Assembly (NCBI GenBank): GCA_019802505.1
Contig: JAFMOC010000007.1
Span: 13,216,501 to 13,280,500, forward strand
From: Corydoras sp. C115
Taxonomy: Eukaryota; Chordata; Actinopteri; Siluriformes; Callichthyidae
Reading direction: 5' to 3'
DNA: 64,000 nucleotides
The position numbers were made by a program, and so were the translations under genes. Below, one piece after another: positions 49,091 to 61,000 of the stretch (position 1 is its first letter; each line of letters begins with the position of its first letter). A model generated the notes under the pieces. The model saw only the letters and a program-made list of their open reading frames with translations. It did not search any database and was not told where the DNA came from.

Positions 49091-50943
49091 ATGGTGACTT
49101 TAAAGCAACTGAGTCAGAAGAGGCATTTAGAGAGCAGTAGGCCATTGCTGGCTGAAGCGGACAATAGAGTTTGTCTTGACATTAAGCACGCGAGGGCAGA
49201 ATCCAGAGAATTCATCAGCCAGTGGGTTTACTTATTGAGAATCTTTTAAAACTATTTTGTAGAAAAACAACATATTTGTCTTTCCTCATTTTAGTAATCA
49301 CATTACCTATTTTGATTAGAATTACAAGGATTAATTTTACTTTGCAATTTGGTAATATGTATTATCTGTCCTTTATTCTTGTATTTTTGTTTATACATTT
49401 TATTGTGCTATTATTTTAAGTTTATCAGATTTATTATTTTATTTTATGTTCATCAGATATTTTTATTTATTTGTCACTTTTACATTATACAGCTATTTCC
49501 ATGTGGTAAATGTATAACCTAAAAAGTACTAATATACTCTTGTGCAGGCGAAAAAACTTTGCCCTGAGTCTTGCCCTGCTCCTGAGCTGCTATTCAGCAA
49601 TTCTTATTCCTGCTTATTTTCCTACTAAAAAGCAGATTTGGACGGACAGCTCTACAGAGGAAGTTAAAGTAAATGAATACAAATAATTTCATCCTGCTCT
49701 TGTAGTTAAAAGATAATCTAAATTACTTAAACTGACAAAATGTTTCGACTCCCTTGCAGGCACTGTTAAACCACTCTGCAGGTCTGTTGTCTCAGCAATG
49801 TGAAAATGGCTGGACCAAAGCAAGGCTTCAGCAACAGCTGAAATTTCATAGCCTACTTCAGATACCTGCATTCTTAGAAAACAGTACAAGGCATTGGCAA
49901 CAAGCCCCTCCATTTGGTCTTCTTGGCAGTGAGGAGATTTTGACAAAGACTTTAAGAGCTTTGCCCTACTCTGGGCTGCCCTTTACCACAGACAGGTGTA
50001 AAAGATGCATTGTAGTGGGCAGTGGTGGTGTCCTACGTGGCAAACAACTTGGAACCCATATTGATAAATATGATGTCATCATTAGGTAAGTGCAAAATCT
50101 GAATTTAATAGGCTTATTAAATAGCAACATTTGGCTTGTAAGCTTACATACGAAACAATTAAATCAATTTAGATTTTTACAGGATGAACAATGCACCAGT
50201 AATTGGATTTGAGAAAGACGCAGGCTCAAAAACTACTATTCGACTGATGTATCCTGAGGGAGCTCCTTACTTGGCACAGGAGTATGGAAACACAGATATA
50301 GTTGCCGTGGTTATTTTCAAACAGTTGGATTTGGAGTGGCTTTCCTCTGTTATAACAAAGCGGCAATTGGTGAGCATCTTATTACTTTGTGCTGATACAA
50401 TAGCAGAATTTTGCCAGTTTCCAAAAATGAAAACTAACTGTATTTGACAGAGCTGGTGGTCTAAACTGTGGTTCTGGAAGGATGTGGTAAATAAAATTCC
50501 ACTACAGCCAAAAGACATTCGGATCTTGAACCCTGAAATACTCAGGAAAACAGGAAATATGCTGCAAGCTTACAAAAAACAACAAAAAAATGTGAGAAAA
50601 CCATAATTTAAACCAGAGCAAAAGGACCTGTATTTTTTTATTGTCCCTGTCACATACTTTTTGCTATATTCTCTATTATTTTTATATTGTTTTTCACCCT
50701 TGGTAGGTGGTACCTACTCTGGGGATCACAGGTGTAGTTCTGGCACTGCAGCTGTGTGATGAAGTGAATTTAGCAGGATTCGGCTATGACCTGAAGCATC
50801 CAGGAGCATTGCTGCACTACTACGGGACAGTGCGCATGGACCACATGATGGCACAAGTGGTGCATGATGTGAACGCTGAGGGCAGTTTACTGAGAGATCT
50901 TCTTAAGGCTAAAGTTATTCATGACATAACAGGTGCATTATGA
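49091..50943 (+). CDS. st3gal7: Alpha-2,3-sialyltransferase, ST3GAL5/ST3GAL7 type
   Basis: Six exons: 49091-49221 (tentative), 49548-49668, 49760-50085, 50183-50369, 50451-50591 and 50707-50943. All have GT-AG borders and consistent phases, giving about 380 residues. Exon 2 encodes a membrane anchor (FALSLALLLSCYSAILIPAY), as in type II Golgi enzymes. The L-sialylmotif starts CKRCIVVGSGGVLRG and runs to TIRLMYPEGAPY. The S-sialylmotif is PTLGITGVVLALQLCDEVNLAGFGYDL-like (50707 on), motif III is HYYG, and motif VS is HDVNAE (His-x4-Glu). N-glycosylation sites NHS and NST lie in the stem. The enzyme should transfer sialic acid from CMP-Neu5Ac to galactose in glycolipids. GGVL, TYPEGAP-like text and LCDEV.LAGFGYDL are closest to GM3 synthase (ST3GAL5) as I know it. 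Human ST3GAL5 is on chromosome 2, not by MORN4/HPS1, so I infer the fish paralogue st3gal7; the symbol is tentative. Confidence 0.85.
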
Positions 50944-51970
50944 CTGTGGCTGTGTGTTTTTGCCCTAAACTGTAAATAATGCATGAAAATATATAGTTTA
51001 TTATGTATTGTTATACATTTGAAGAAATGTTTAAAGAGAAATATTCACATCAAAGCAGAGTGAGTTAAAAAAAAAAAAAACAGCCTGCAAAATAAAAGAT
51101 TAGAAAACTTAAAAGTCAATATCAAGTCATGTGCTGTTTATGGTGAGAAGTATGTGGACACCCAACCATAACACAAACTTCCCCCCCCCCCCCCACAAGA
51201 ATCTGAATATGTATTTGTGGAAATATGCTTCTAGTCAATCAACAGAACAAATGCTCAAGACTCTGTGCAGACGCCTGGAATTTGACCACTTCATAACCTA
51301 CTTATTCAAACAACTTTTTGGCCCTCATCTTCTAAACAATGGCAACCTTTGAAAACAAATACCAAAAATCTGGATCCTATATGTGTGTACAAATATTTGA
51401 AATTAGAAGGGTTATAGTAAAATTTCATTATCCATTAAAAAAAAAACATGCACTTATATTAATATCTAGTTTTACAGTTGTTGGGGTCTAAAATTTCATG
51501 CCAGTTTATTAGAGCAAAAAAAAAAAAGAATCCAAAATTAATAAAGGGCAATATATTAGGTCTTGTTAACCTGCTTGTCTGTATTTGTGGTGGATGGAAA
51601 CTGAATAACATGGTGTGACGTCATGTGGAGGTTTTAAAAACATGTAAGAAAACCCTATACTGTGAGAGTAAGAAAAATCAGACTAGATTACCTGCGTTTA
51701 TTACTTTAAACAACCTTCATATTTGCCTAAAATACACAATATATTCGGAGAATGTTAGACAGTAGTACATGAAAGCTGTTACTTTTTTCAGAAACTCAAC
51801 CGAGTTTGGCACGTTAACGTAGCACATGAACAGATATTTCTACAATAACGTTACAGACATGGACCCTAAAAAGGCTATAACCAGAAATAAATGTCTATAT
51901 TACCTGAAGTTTTATTCGGTGGCTCTCTTCAGACGCTGGAATGTTTGATTCACTTCACTGAACCGAATGG
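50944..51970. other. 3' flank of the sialyltransferase and spacer
   Basis: AATAAA at 51091-51096 is a likely poly(A) signal, 148 bp past the stop. The remainder is AT-rich with C- and A-runs; a CTCF or exon signal is not evident. Confidence 0.45.
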
Positions 51971-51977
51971 GATTCAA

Positions 51978-52325
51978 TTAATTAATTGTGGCTTAGTGAT
52001 TAGCACGTTCGCCTCACAGCGCTAGGGATTCCCGGTTCGAATCCCCATCTGGGTGGAGTTTCCATGTTCTCCCCGTGTCCGCGTGGGTTTCCTCAGGGTT
52101 CTCCGGTTTCCTCTCACAGTCCAAAAACATGGATCAAGTCAATTGAGTTCTCCAAATTGCCCCATATAGAGTGTGTCTGTGTGAGTGAGTGTGTGCCCAG
52201 CGATAGATTGGCGCCCTGTCCTGGGTCTATCTGCCCAACGCCCGAGACTCCTGGATGGGCATGGGGAACCCCCCCCCCGCGCGACCCTAATGGGGGATAA
52301 AGCGGAAGATAATGAATGAATGAAT
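51978..52325 (+). mobile_element. V-SINE-like element, mosaic A/B
   Basis: Near full length, with short duplication gattcaa at 51971-51977 and 52326-52332. It carries A-type bases at both ends of the 3' part and B-type bases in the middle. Confidence 0.9.
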
Positions 52326-52332
52326 GATTCAA

Positions 52333-52698
52333 CTCATGGGTTTCGCTGTTGAATCAGTTTCGGTCTCGAACCGACTCACTGCTACCAAGTGAGTCAAAGT
52401 TATCGTCCAGTTGTAGTGAATAGTCAGTCTGATCAGCTGACACTTTTTTTCTTTTTTCTTCTAAAACATGAGCTTCAAGCTATTGCTCTATTGGACTTTA
52501 TTAAAATTTCCATATTTTTCTAAAATATAAAAAAAGATATGCAACTTCATATAAACAAATATATGAAATGACTTTGTTTTACTATAATGCTGGATTTATT
52601 TATGTATACTGTTTTAAATGTTGTAATGATGCTTCAGGTTTAGTTTCAGTAGTAAGTTTTCTTAAATTATTTTTACCTTTTTTTCTCACATCGCCAAG
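52333..52698. other. AT-rich spacer
   Basis: No recognisable feature. Confidence 0.5.
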
Positions 52699-52929
52699 AA
52701 TCCATCCATTATCTTCCGCTTTATCCTATATTGGGGGGGAGGGGTCCCCATGCCCATCCCCATCCAGGCGAGAATGTTTCGGGCGCTGGGCAGATACACA
52801 CAGGACAGGGCGCCAATCTATCGTTGGGCACACACTCTCTCACACAGACACGCACACAAACACAGTCAATATGGGGCATTTTGGAGAATTCAATTGACCT
52901 TGATCCATGTTTTTGGACTGTGGGAGGAA
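52699..52929 (-). mobile_element. V-SINE-like element, head missing
   Basis: ATCC tail, A-type bases and a small tandem duplication of 'catccc'. It stops after 'tgtgggagga'. Confidence 0.85.
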
Positions 52930-52954
52930 ATAAGATATATTAAGATATATATAC

Positions 52955-53275
52955 ACTCAGTGGCCATTTTATTACAGCTCCCCCCCCCCAATTACCATAT
53001 AGATGGACTTTGTAGTACATTATTTAGTCCATAATGTACTCTTAACCTGCACAGAGCAGACATTATTTGGGTGGTGGGTGATGGTAGTATTGGTCCAGAC
53101 ACCTGTAGGTTTTAATTGGTGCATTGTTCTGTGTCCAGCAGCACTGGTGTGTCTAATCCACTCCTACCAGCACAACACACACTAACACGCCAACGCCATG
53201 TCAGTATCACTGCAGTACTGAGAATCATTCACCACCCTAATACCTCCTCTATGGTGGTCCTCCTCTGTGGTGGTC
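52955..53275. mobile_element. Non-autonomous DNA transposon remnant
   Basis: 'acactcagtggccattttat ta' is the usual terminal sequence of an abundant otophysan DNA transposon. The interior 'ccagcagcactggtgtgtct' and 'tcagtatcactgcagtactg' fits the same family, which also has scraps at 24170, 34230 and 61080. Confidence 0.6.
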
Positions 53276-53287
53276 CTGAAAAAAATT

Positions 53288-53313
53288 TATTCATTCATTC
53301 ATTATCTTCCGAT
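53288..53313 (-). mobile_element. V-SINE-like 3' tail only
   Basis: 'attcattcattcattatctt ccg' is the family's 3' end. The rest is replaced by Tc1 sequence from 53314. Confidence 0.7.
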
Positions 53314-54495
53314 TTTATGCGCTGTTGAAGGACACCAGAGGCAAAATTGTAGACCTGCACCAGGCTGGGAAGACTGAATCTGCAATAGGCAAGCAGCTTG
53401 GTGTGAAGAAATCTACTGTGGGAGCAATAATCAGAAAATGGAAGACCTACAAGACCACTGCTAATTTCCCTTGATCAGGGGCTCCATGCAAGATCTCAGC
53501 CCAGGGGTTCAAAATGATCACAAGAACGGTGAGCAAAAATCCCAGAACTACACGGGGGGACCTAGTGAATGACCTGCAGAAAGCTGGGACCAACGTTACA
53601 AAGGATACCATCAGTAACACAGGGACTCAGATCTTGCAGTGCCAGATGTGTCCCCCAGCCTAAGCCAGTACATATCCGGGCGCATCTGAAGTTTGCTAGA
53701 GAGAATTTGGATGTTCCAGAAGATTATTTGGAGAATGTCTTATGGTCAGATGAAACCAAAGTAGAACCGTTTGGTACAAACACAACTCGTCGTGTTTGGA
53801 GGAGAGTGAATGTTGAGTTGCATCTAAAGTACCCCATACCAACTGTGAAGCATGGGGGTGGCAACATCATGCTTTGGGGCTGTTTCTCTGCAACGGACCA
53901 GGATGACTGGTCTGTGTACATGAAAGAACGAATGGGACCATGTATTGTGAGATTTTGAGTGTAAAACTTCTTTCATCAGCAAGGGCACTGAAGATGAAAC
54001 GTGGCTGGGTCTTTCAGCATGACAATGATGCCAAGCACACTGCCAGGGCAACAAAGTAGTGGCTTCATAAGAAGCATTTCAATGTCCTAGAATGGCCTAG
54101 CCAGTCTCCAGATCTCAACCCCATAGAAAACCTTTAATGCACCAAAACATCCCTGCTCTATAGATCTGCATGGATGAACAGGCCAACATCCCAGCAATGG
54201 TGTGTGCCAACCTCGTGAAGACTTTCAGAAAACGTTTGACATCTGTCATTTCCAACAAAGAATATATAACAAAGTATTGAGAGTATTGTTATCGACCAAA
54301 TACATATTTCCCACCATTATTTAAAAAAAAAAATCTTTAAAAATCAGACAATGTTATTTTCTCATAACTATGAGAGACTCATTATGTCTCACATAGTTGA
54401 GGTCCACATATGATGTCAATTACAGGCCTCTCTCATCTTTTTAAGTGGGAGAACTTGCACAGTTAGTGACTGGCTAAATACTTTTCCCCCAATGT
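53314..54495 (+). pseudogene. Decayed Tc1/mariner transposon
   Basis: Fragments of a Tc1 transposase are readable in order: 'IGKQLGVKKSTVG', 'KMITRTVSKNPRTT' (decayed), 'LWSDETKVEPF' with catalytic Asp at about 53745, 'VKHGGGNIMLWGCF', 'HDNDAKHTA' and 'QSPDLNPIENL'. Several stops and frameshifts break it. The right end 'ctaaatacttttcccccaat gta' is a Tc1-type terminal repeat, but the left terminus is missing. It is much older than the Tc1 at 36519. Confidence 0.9.
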
Positions 54496-55096
54496 AAGTA
54501 AATTCATGTGTGCAAAGCAATGTTATATAAACGGGTTTATTTAGACATTATTCTTCATGTAACGAAATGGGACTTCAAGTCACTTTTTTAAGTAAAAGGA
54601 ACGAAATCAGTCACAGATGTAGAAAAGGGTGCAGATATTTGTAAAGCTCCATTAGCTTCTGTAATAAAAGCAACAGGATATTTTCTCCTTAAAACAGCAG
54701 GCTTTGAAAATAAAGTGGAAACTTAGCTGATTTAAATATTAAAGCAATAATGCTTAAAATTACCATTATTGAAAATGACAAAAAAAAAGATTTTTTTTTT
54801 ACAGCTTAACTTTATAAATATGATTACAATGTTAACAGAATACATTCAGTTTAATTTAATCCACACACACAAAAAAAAAAAAAAATTTGGTATTGATCAC
54901 AACAATATCGATTAACGAATACTTGGTCATCACAGTGTTCACCACTTGCCCATTACATTCTTTGCCCATCTCCATCTTTATTCAAACAAGAAGGAGTATG
55001 AATAGCTCAGCACAGAGCTTTCCAGCAGTTATGGAATACAAATAATCCCCTTGATTTCTAAGTGTGGACCATTGAGTGGTAAGCAGTTGGAAGTGT
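54496..55096. other. hps1 3' flank
   Basis: AT-rich. TTTATT at 54977-54982 gives AATAAA on the minus strand, 115 bp past the hps1 stop, and is the likely poly(A) signal of hps1. The segment 54977-55096 is then 3'UTR. Confidence 0.55.
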
Positions 55097-58000
55097 TCAT
55101 AAGAGTGGAATGCGTGATGGCTCCCACAGTTTACGGGCCAGTTGGCTGCAGTGTTGAAGGATGAACTCAGGAGGGATCACACCAAGGTGCACTGTAAGCA
55201 GCTCATAGCATTTAACCACCTCATTCTGATGAGTTTTACTGTAGTAACGCAGCAACTTGCTGTGGATGAAAAGTAAACATGTCATTTGATTACCTATTAT
55301 ATACAGTCATATTTAAAATAAAAATTTAAACAAAATAATACATAGTATAAATATCCTCTTTAAGAGGGTTAGTTAAAAATAATTTACATCCTGGATGTAG
55401 AATTTATTTATGAATTTCAAAAAATAAAACAATCCAAGTTATAGTTCAACAATCCAAAACAAAAATCCAAGTTATAGTTTTAATATTAAAGGAGGGCATA
55501 CTTTTTTTCAAGCTTACAATTTTAAGCTTATGAATCCCGTGAAGTATAAACAAATATAAATATTTTTTATTTTAAATCCAAACCAATCTAATTTTTTGAA
55601 ACTATTTATAGCTCACGGATTTTGTTTTTGTGGATTACAGTGGCCAGAAATGTGGTAAAACAATACATGCAAGACTAAATTAAACCACATTCTAAACTAA
55701 ACATTATAATATTTTTTTTTTATTCCATTTAGCTTTTGGTCTATTTAAAACTATTCAAACTCAGCAGACTTGGGTCTATTATGAGTATGCTGCTTGGTAA
55801 GATAAAAAAAAATGTAGCTCTCATAGTTCTTTTACTCAAAAAAAAAAAAAAAAAAAAAACACTAAGAATTTGCTCTTGCAAAATATGTTCAGCACAACTG
55901 AGCATAATTGAGTAATTAGGAAATAATTGTGTAATATGTTACCTGTAATAATCCCATGCCAATGTTCCAATAGGTGCAAAATCATCAGGAAGGTTTGGAA
56001 TATCTATCACCTCTAGCTTGTACCCCTACCAGAAAAAACATACATACAAAAGTTCTCAGGGAGCTGGACTGACAAATGCTTATATGCAGTTCATGCGGAC
56101 ACATTTAAACATCTATAATGTTGAAATACAAATTATAACTACACGTACAGTCTCATTCTCAAACCACATGAAGTAGCAGAAGTAGTAATCGCCATCTCGT
56201 AGAGTTACAGTAGTATAGCCTTTCTGCAAATACCGCCTTGTTGTTGCAACAAGACTCCACACCTATAAAAAAAAAAAAGAACCCTGTGAACTCTGGTACT
56301 GGCGGATTTAAGCATTAGAAAAATATATGCAAAAATGAAATGATGTTAACACCTTTTTACAAGTATCACAATAATTGTACAATCATAGAGTTTACAGAAA
56401 GCAAACCTTATTTTTAATAAAGTGAGCTATAGGACCATTCCCAAGCTCTGAGGCAGTGTTGTCAGTCACACTAAGTGATGGAGCAATCATTTGTCCTGCA
56501 GTACGATCCACATATATGAAATGAACAAGACCAGGGAATTCTTCCAGATAGGTTAGTATGTGGTTAAAGCAAATATATTCCTTATGAATTGAAACTGCTT
56601 ATTCTTGCTAATCCAAAAAACTTAACACTGGTTTTGCAAAGGCATATTTTAATACTGGGAGAATCTGTCAAATGTGTTCATGTATCATGTTTCATAAATT
56701 TACATGCATTTTCTTCAATTTATATGCATTTAGGATGTTTAAAAAATAAATCAAATATAGTTTTTTATTCACTAAAGAATTACATTACAAGAAACATTAC
56801 AGAACATGCCTCCTGGACAAAAGGTAACATAGGCCTGGACTAAAACATTTAGTTTTTTATAATTAGGAAACTATTTAATTTGATGTTTTACTTAGATCTA
56901 TCACATAAAAAGTTTACACACATTTACTGCCACACACATTCCTATTCGAACAAATTGCTAGATTGTTTGGGTTCCATGTAGAGTTTATCTTTTTAATGTA
57001 AACAAAAACCATTTTTAGAAACATATTTGAACCCACTCACATTTAACCCAAAATCAAATCATACCATCCAGCACAGTAAACATTGTTCAATGTCCTTAAA
57101 AAAAAACTAATGAAATACACATGCTTATTATATGACCTTCTAAATCTAAGTACAAGTTAAGTGGTTATTAGCATTTAATAAATATTTGTTTCATTTTTTT
57201 GTTTTTGTTTTAGTTACTGAGGTTTAGTATAAGGGTGTATTTTTTAATACTTTTCTAATGTGACTTTATAAAAGTTTTATCTTACTAAAGTATACATTCC
57301 AAAATGCTACGCATTAAAAGGCACACTAAATTCAATTTTAGGCACTTTCTTTACTTTGATACTTTTAATTTGAACTTATTTCAATTATTGTAAATGTGAA
57401 AGTAGCATTGACCCTTTACTTGGTAATTATTTGAAATAAATATAGGCGACCTGTTTACTAAGAAAAAAAATGTGTTTCCAAAAATTTGCATATGTCAGTA
57501 TTAAGTGTAACACTAAAGAGCTAATAAGCTGAAAGAAATGACTGAAATAAACACAATACAAAGTGCTGAACTACGAAAAAAAGGATATGAAATCATGGTT
57601 GTATTTCTCCTGCTTTTTACCAACAGAAATTCCTTCCAGTCTATCAGCTTTTCTCTGAAACAAAAGAGAGATGCCAATATGGCACTTGGCATTGAAGTAT
57701 GAGGCGACAATCTAATTTACTTCTGAATTACTGTAGATGATAATTAAATTGAAACATACTGCATCATGTGTAATGCTCGCTCTTGGAGTGCAGGGGTGAG
57801 ACGCTGGTTACTACCCATACACTGCGATGCAAAACACTGCCGGTACACACCACATAACTGAGTCTTCATGCTATGACATGAGGGCAACAATCTATACAAC
57901 ACAAGGTTTTGGATTAGGACAATTTTAGTAAAAGATGTTTCCAAAAAGTTCAGTTGGGATTATAACAACACTGTTAGCAGAGAACAAGGTAGTTTCTTAA

Positions 58001-61000
58001 TGTACAGACTATCAACCATAAGTAATACTTACGCTTTAGTAATGCCTTGGCCTGATCGTACAAAAACCTTGCTTTTGAACTCTGTCCAGGCAGTGTAAAG
58101 AAGAGAAGACTGAAAAAGACAAGAAAATATCAAATCAACAGTAAAAAAATGGCACATGCCATATAAATACTATAAAATTCAAACCACAAACAAACATGTT
58201 AAGTCAAATATATTGTTTGACTTATTGTTTTATTATTTGAAAATTCCATTCACTCAGTGTTACATCAAGAATGTTCCATTTTTATCTTTATACAACCATC
58301 TATAAAAAATAAGCATCAAAATTTATTAAATGATTAACTAGTCTGTTATATGTTATCCTATTTTAAATGTATTTTCTTTAAAATAAAAAACAAAAAAAAA
58401 CTTGCAGTGATATGTTTTTGAATTAAATTGTATAATTTCTATGTTCGTTTACTGGTGACATGAAATTATGTCTGATAATCTCCTGCTAAAAGCAAATCAG
58501 TGTATTATTTAAGACATCTGGTCAATAATAACAGATGTTTAAGTGATTTTGTAGCAGGTAGCTGACAATGCGGCAGCAAATAACATTTAAATCGATTTAG
58601 TTGTTAAATATTATAGTAATTACCAACTAGTATTGTAAAATGCCTACTGCATCAGGAATTTAAAAATCTCTCTCTCTCTCTCTAATACTATATATAATAC
58701 TATAATATAACCTTTAATACTATAATATAACCTCGGGCAACCCTTTGCAGCTACAACAGCTTCAACTGTTCAGGGAAGGCTGTCCACAAGGTTTAGGAGT
58801 GTGTTCATCCAGAGCTCTCTTAACTGGAAGTAAGGGGCAAAGCCCAGCTCCTAAAAAAAACATAATCCCCACACCATAATCCCCCCTAAACCAAACTTTA
58901 CACTTGGCACAATGCAGTCGAACAAGTATTGTTCTCCTGGCTCCTGCCAAACCCAGACTCGTCCATCAGATTGCCAGATGGAGAAGGGCGATTCATCACT
59001 CCAACTCCAGAGAACGCGTCTCCACTGCTCCTGAGTCCAGTGGCAGAATGCTTTACACAACAGCATCCGAGGTTTTGCATTGCACTTGGTGATGTCTGTC
59101 TTGGATGCAGCTCCTAGTTCATGGAAAACCATTCCATGAAGCTCTCTACACACTGTTCTTAAGCTAATCTGAAGGCCACATGAAGTTTGGAGTTCTGTGG
59201 TGATTGACTCAGCAGAAAGTTGGCGACCGCTTCGCACTATGTGTGTCATAATCTGCTGACCATGCTCCGTCAGTTTACGAGTTGCTGTCATTCCCAAACA
59301 CTTCTATTTTCTTATAATACAGCTGACAAATGACTGTGGAATATTTTGGTGTGAGGACATTTTACGACTGGATTTGTTGCACAGATGGCACCCTATTACA
59401 GTTCCATGGTGGAATTCACTGATCTTCTGAGAGCGACCCATTCTTTTACAAATGTTTGTAATCAGACTGCATGCCTAGCTGTTTGCTTTTATGCACCTGT
59501 GGCCATGGAAGTGATTGGAACACCTGATTCTGATCATTTTGATGGGTGAGCAAATACTTTTGGCAATATACAGTAGTGTGTGTGTGTGTATATATGACAG
59601 CAGAGAGAGATTTTTAAATCCCTGATGCATAAGGCATTTTACACTAATAGTTTGTTATTAGTACAATAGTTAACAACTAAATCGATTTATATGTTATTAG
59701 CGGCCTTAAAATGATAATTTTATTGGTTTAATGTCTTTTGTCTCTTTGCCTCCTGACCTGGATATCCATGCTGGTTAGAGATTTGATAAACTTGTCCACT
59801 TTGATGCGAAGCTCCTGCATTGGAGGTTGACCACGCAAGGCAGCTGGCCCCTCTAATCCCTCACTCAGTCTCTTCTCAAGCTTAACAAAGGCCTCAAGAT
59901 ACAAATACACAGACATGGCCACCTGACTGTTAGGGATCTGTTGAGACAAACAGAAACAGCAATGCTGTGTGATCAAATCCTTAGAAAATTTAAACATTCC
60001 AAAATAAACCTAACATGTGTTGAAAGGCTCATACACAAATGAGTCCCATTACTAACTGGAAAGCAGCTGTAGCATTGGAACCAGATTTTACAGTGTATAC
60101 AGTTGTCATGCAATATTTCACGAGATCAGACATGTAAAACCTGAAAAAATGTTGGTTAATTGGTTAATACACTGAATAATTCAGAAAATGACACCCATCC
60201 TAGGGGTTGTAAAGTTTGCTACATCTGTTATAACAAAGCAGCAAACTTGTTGTAGGAAGACATACATTGTTTTAAAAAATGATTTTTTTTTAAATTATTT
60301 ACACACAATGTCTTCTGGCTTTGCATATTAACATGAAAAATCTGCACAAAAATCAAGATGGGGTCATTAATGGAGCAGAGTTTTTTTTTTTGGTTTTGCC
60401 AAGTGTTAATTTAGGTTTGACTACACAAGAGATGCCCAGGACTGTGACACATTGCATTTTATAAATTTAGAAACTTAAAAAAAAATAAATGAATAAAATA
60501 GAAATATACATTAACTAGGGCAGTTTGGCAGTAGGTTTGTGGTTAAGGAACCAGATTTCCCAGTCCCAGTTTTGATTCTCAGTCTCAACAAGTACTATTG
60601 CTGAAGTTGTCACCTAACCCCAATTATCCCCCTGGGTGCCGTGAATGTGTGCTGAGTGTGTTTCACTGCAGAAATAGGTTAAATGTGGAGGACAAATTTC
60701 TCTGTGTGTTGGCACAGTAGGCAAAATAGTTCCACTTTATTCATTGGAATTTACTTTACTTTGAAACAACATATATTATATATATATTTTTTTCTTTTTA
60801 AAATAAAGCATAAATGAATCTTTTCATGTTGTAAAATACAAATCTGAACATTGAACTATAGAAATCAATAATAATAAAAAAACAATCTGATAAATAGGTG
60901 TAGTTACAGTTGCTCTTATTAGTATAAACCAGACATGAGGTACCAGTCAAAAGTTTGGGGACACCAAACTTTTTTCTTCTCTCTTATTGTCAATTTTACC

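Noticed and set aside
57513..57588. Extension of the hps1 exon past 57589 as coding
   Set aside because: The frame stays open into SYPFFRSS, but the known protein continues YLEEFPGL in the next exon, and an AT-AC splice explains the switch.
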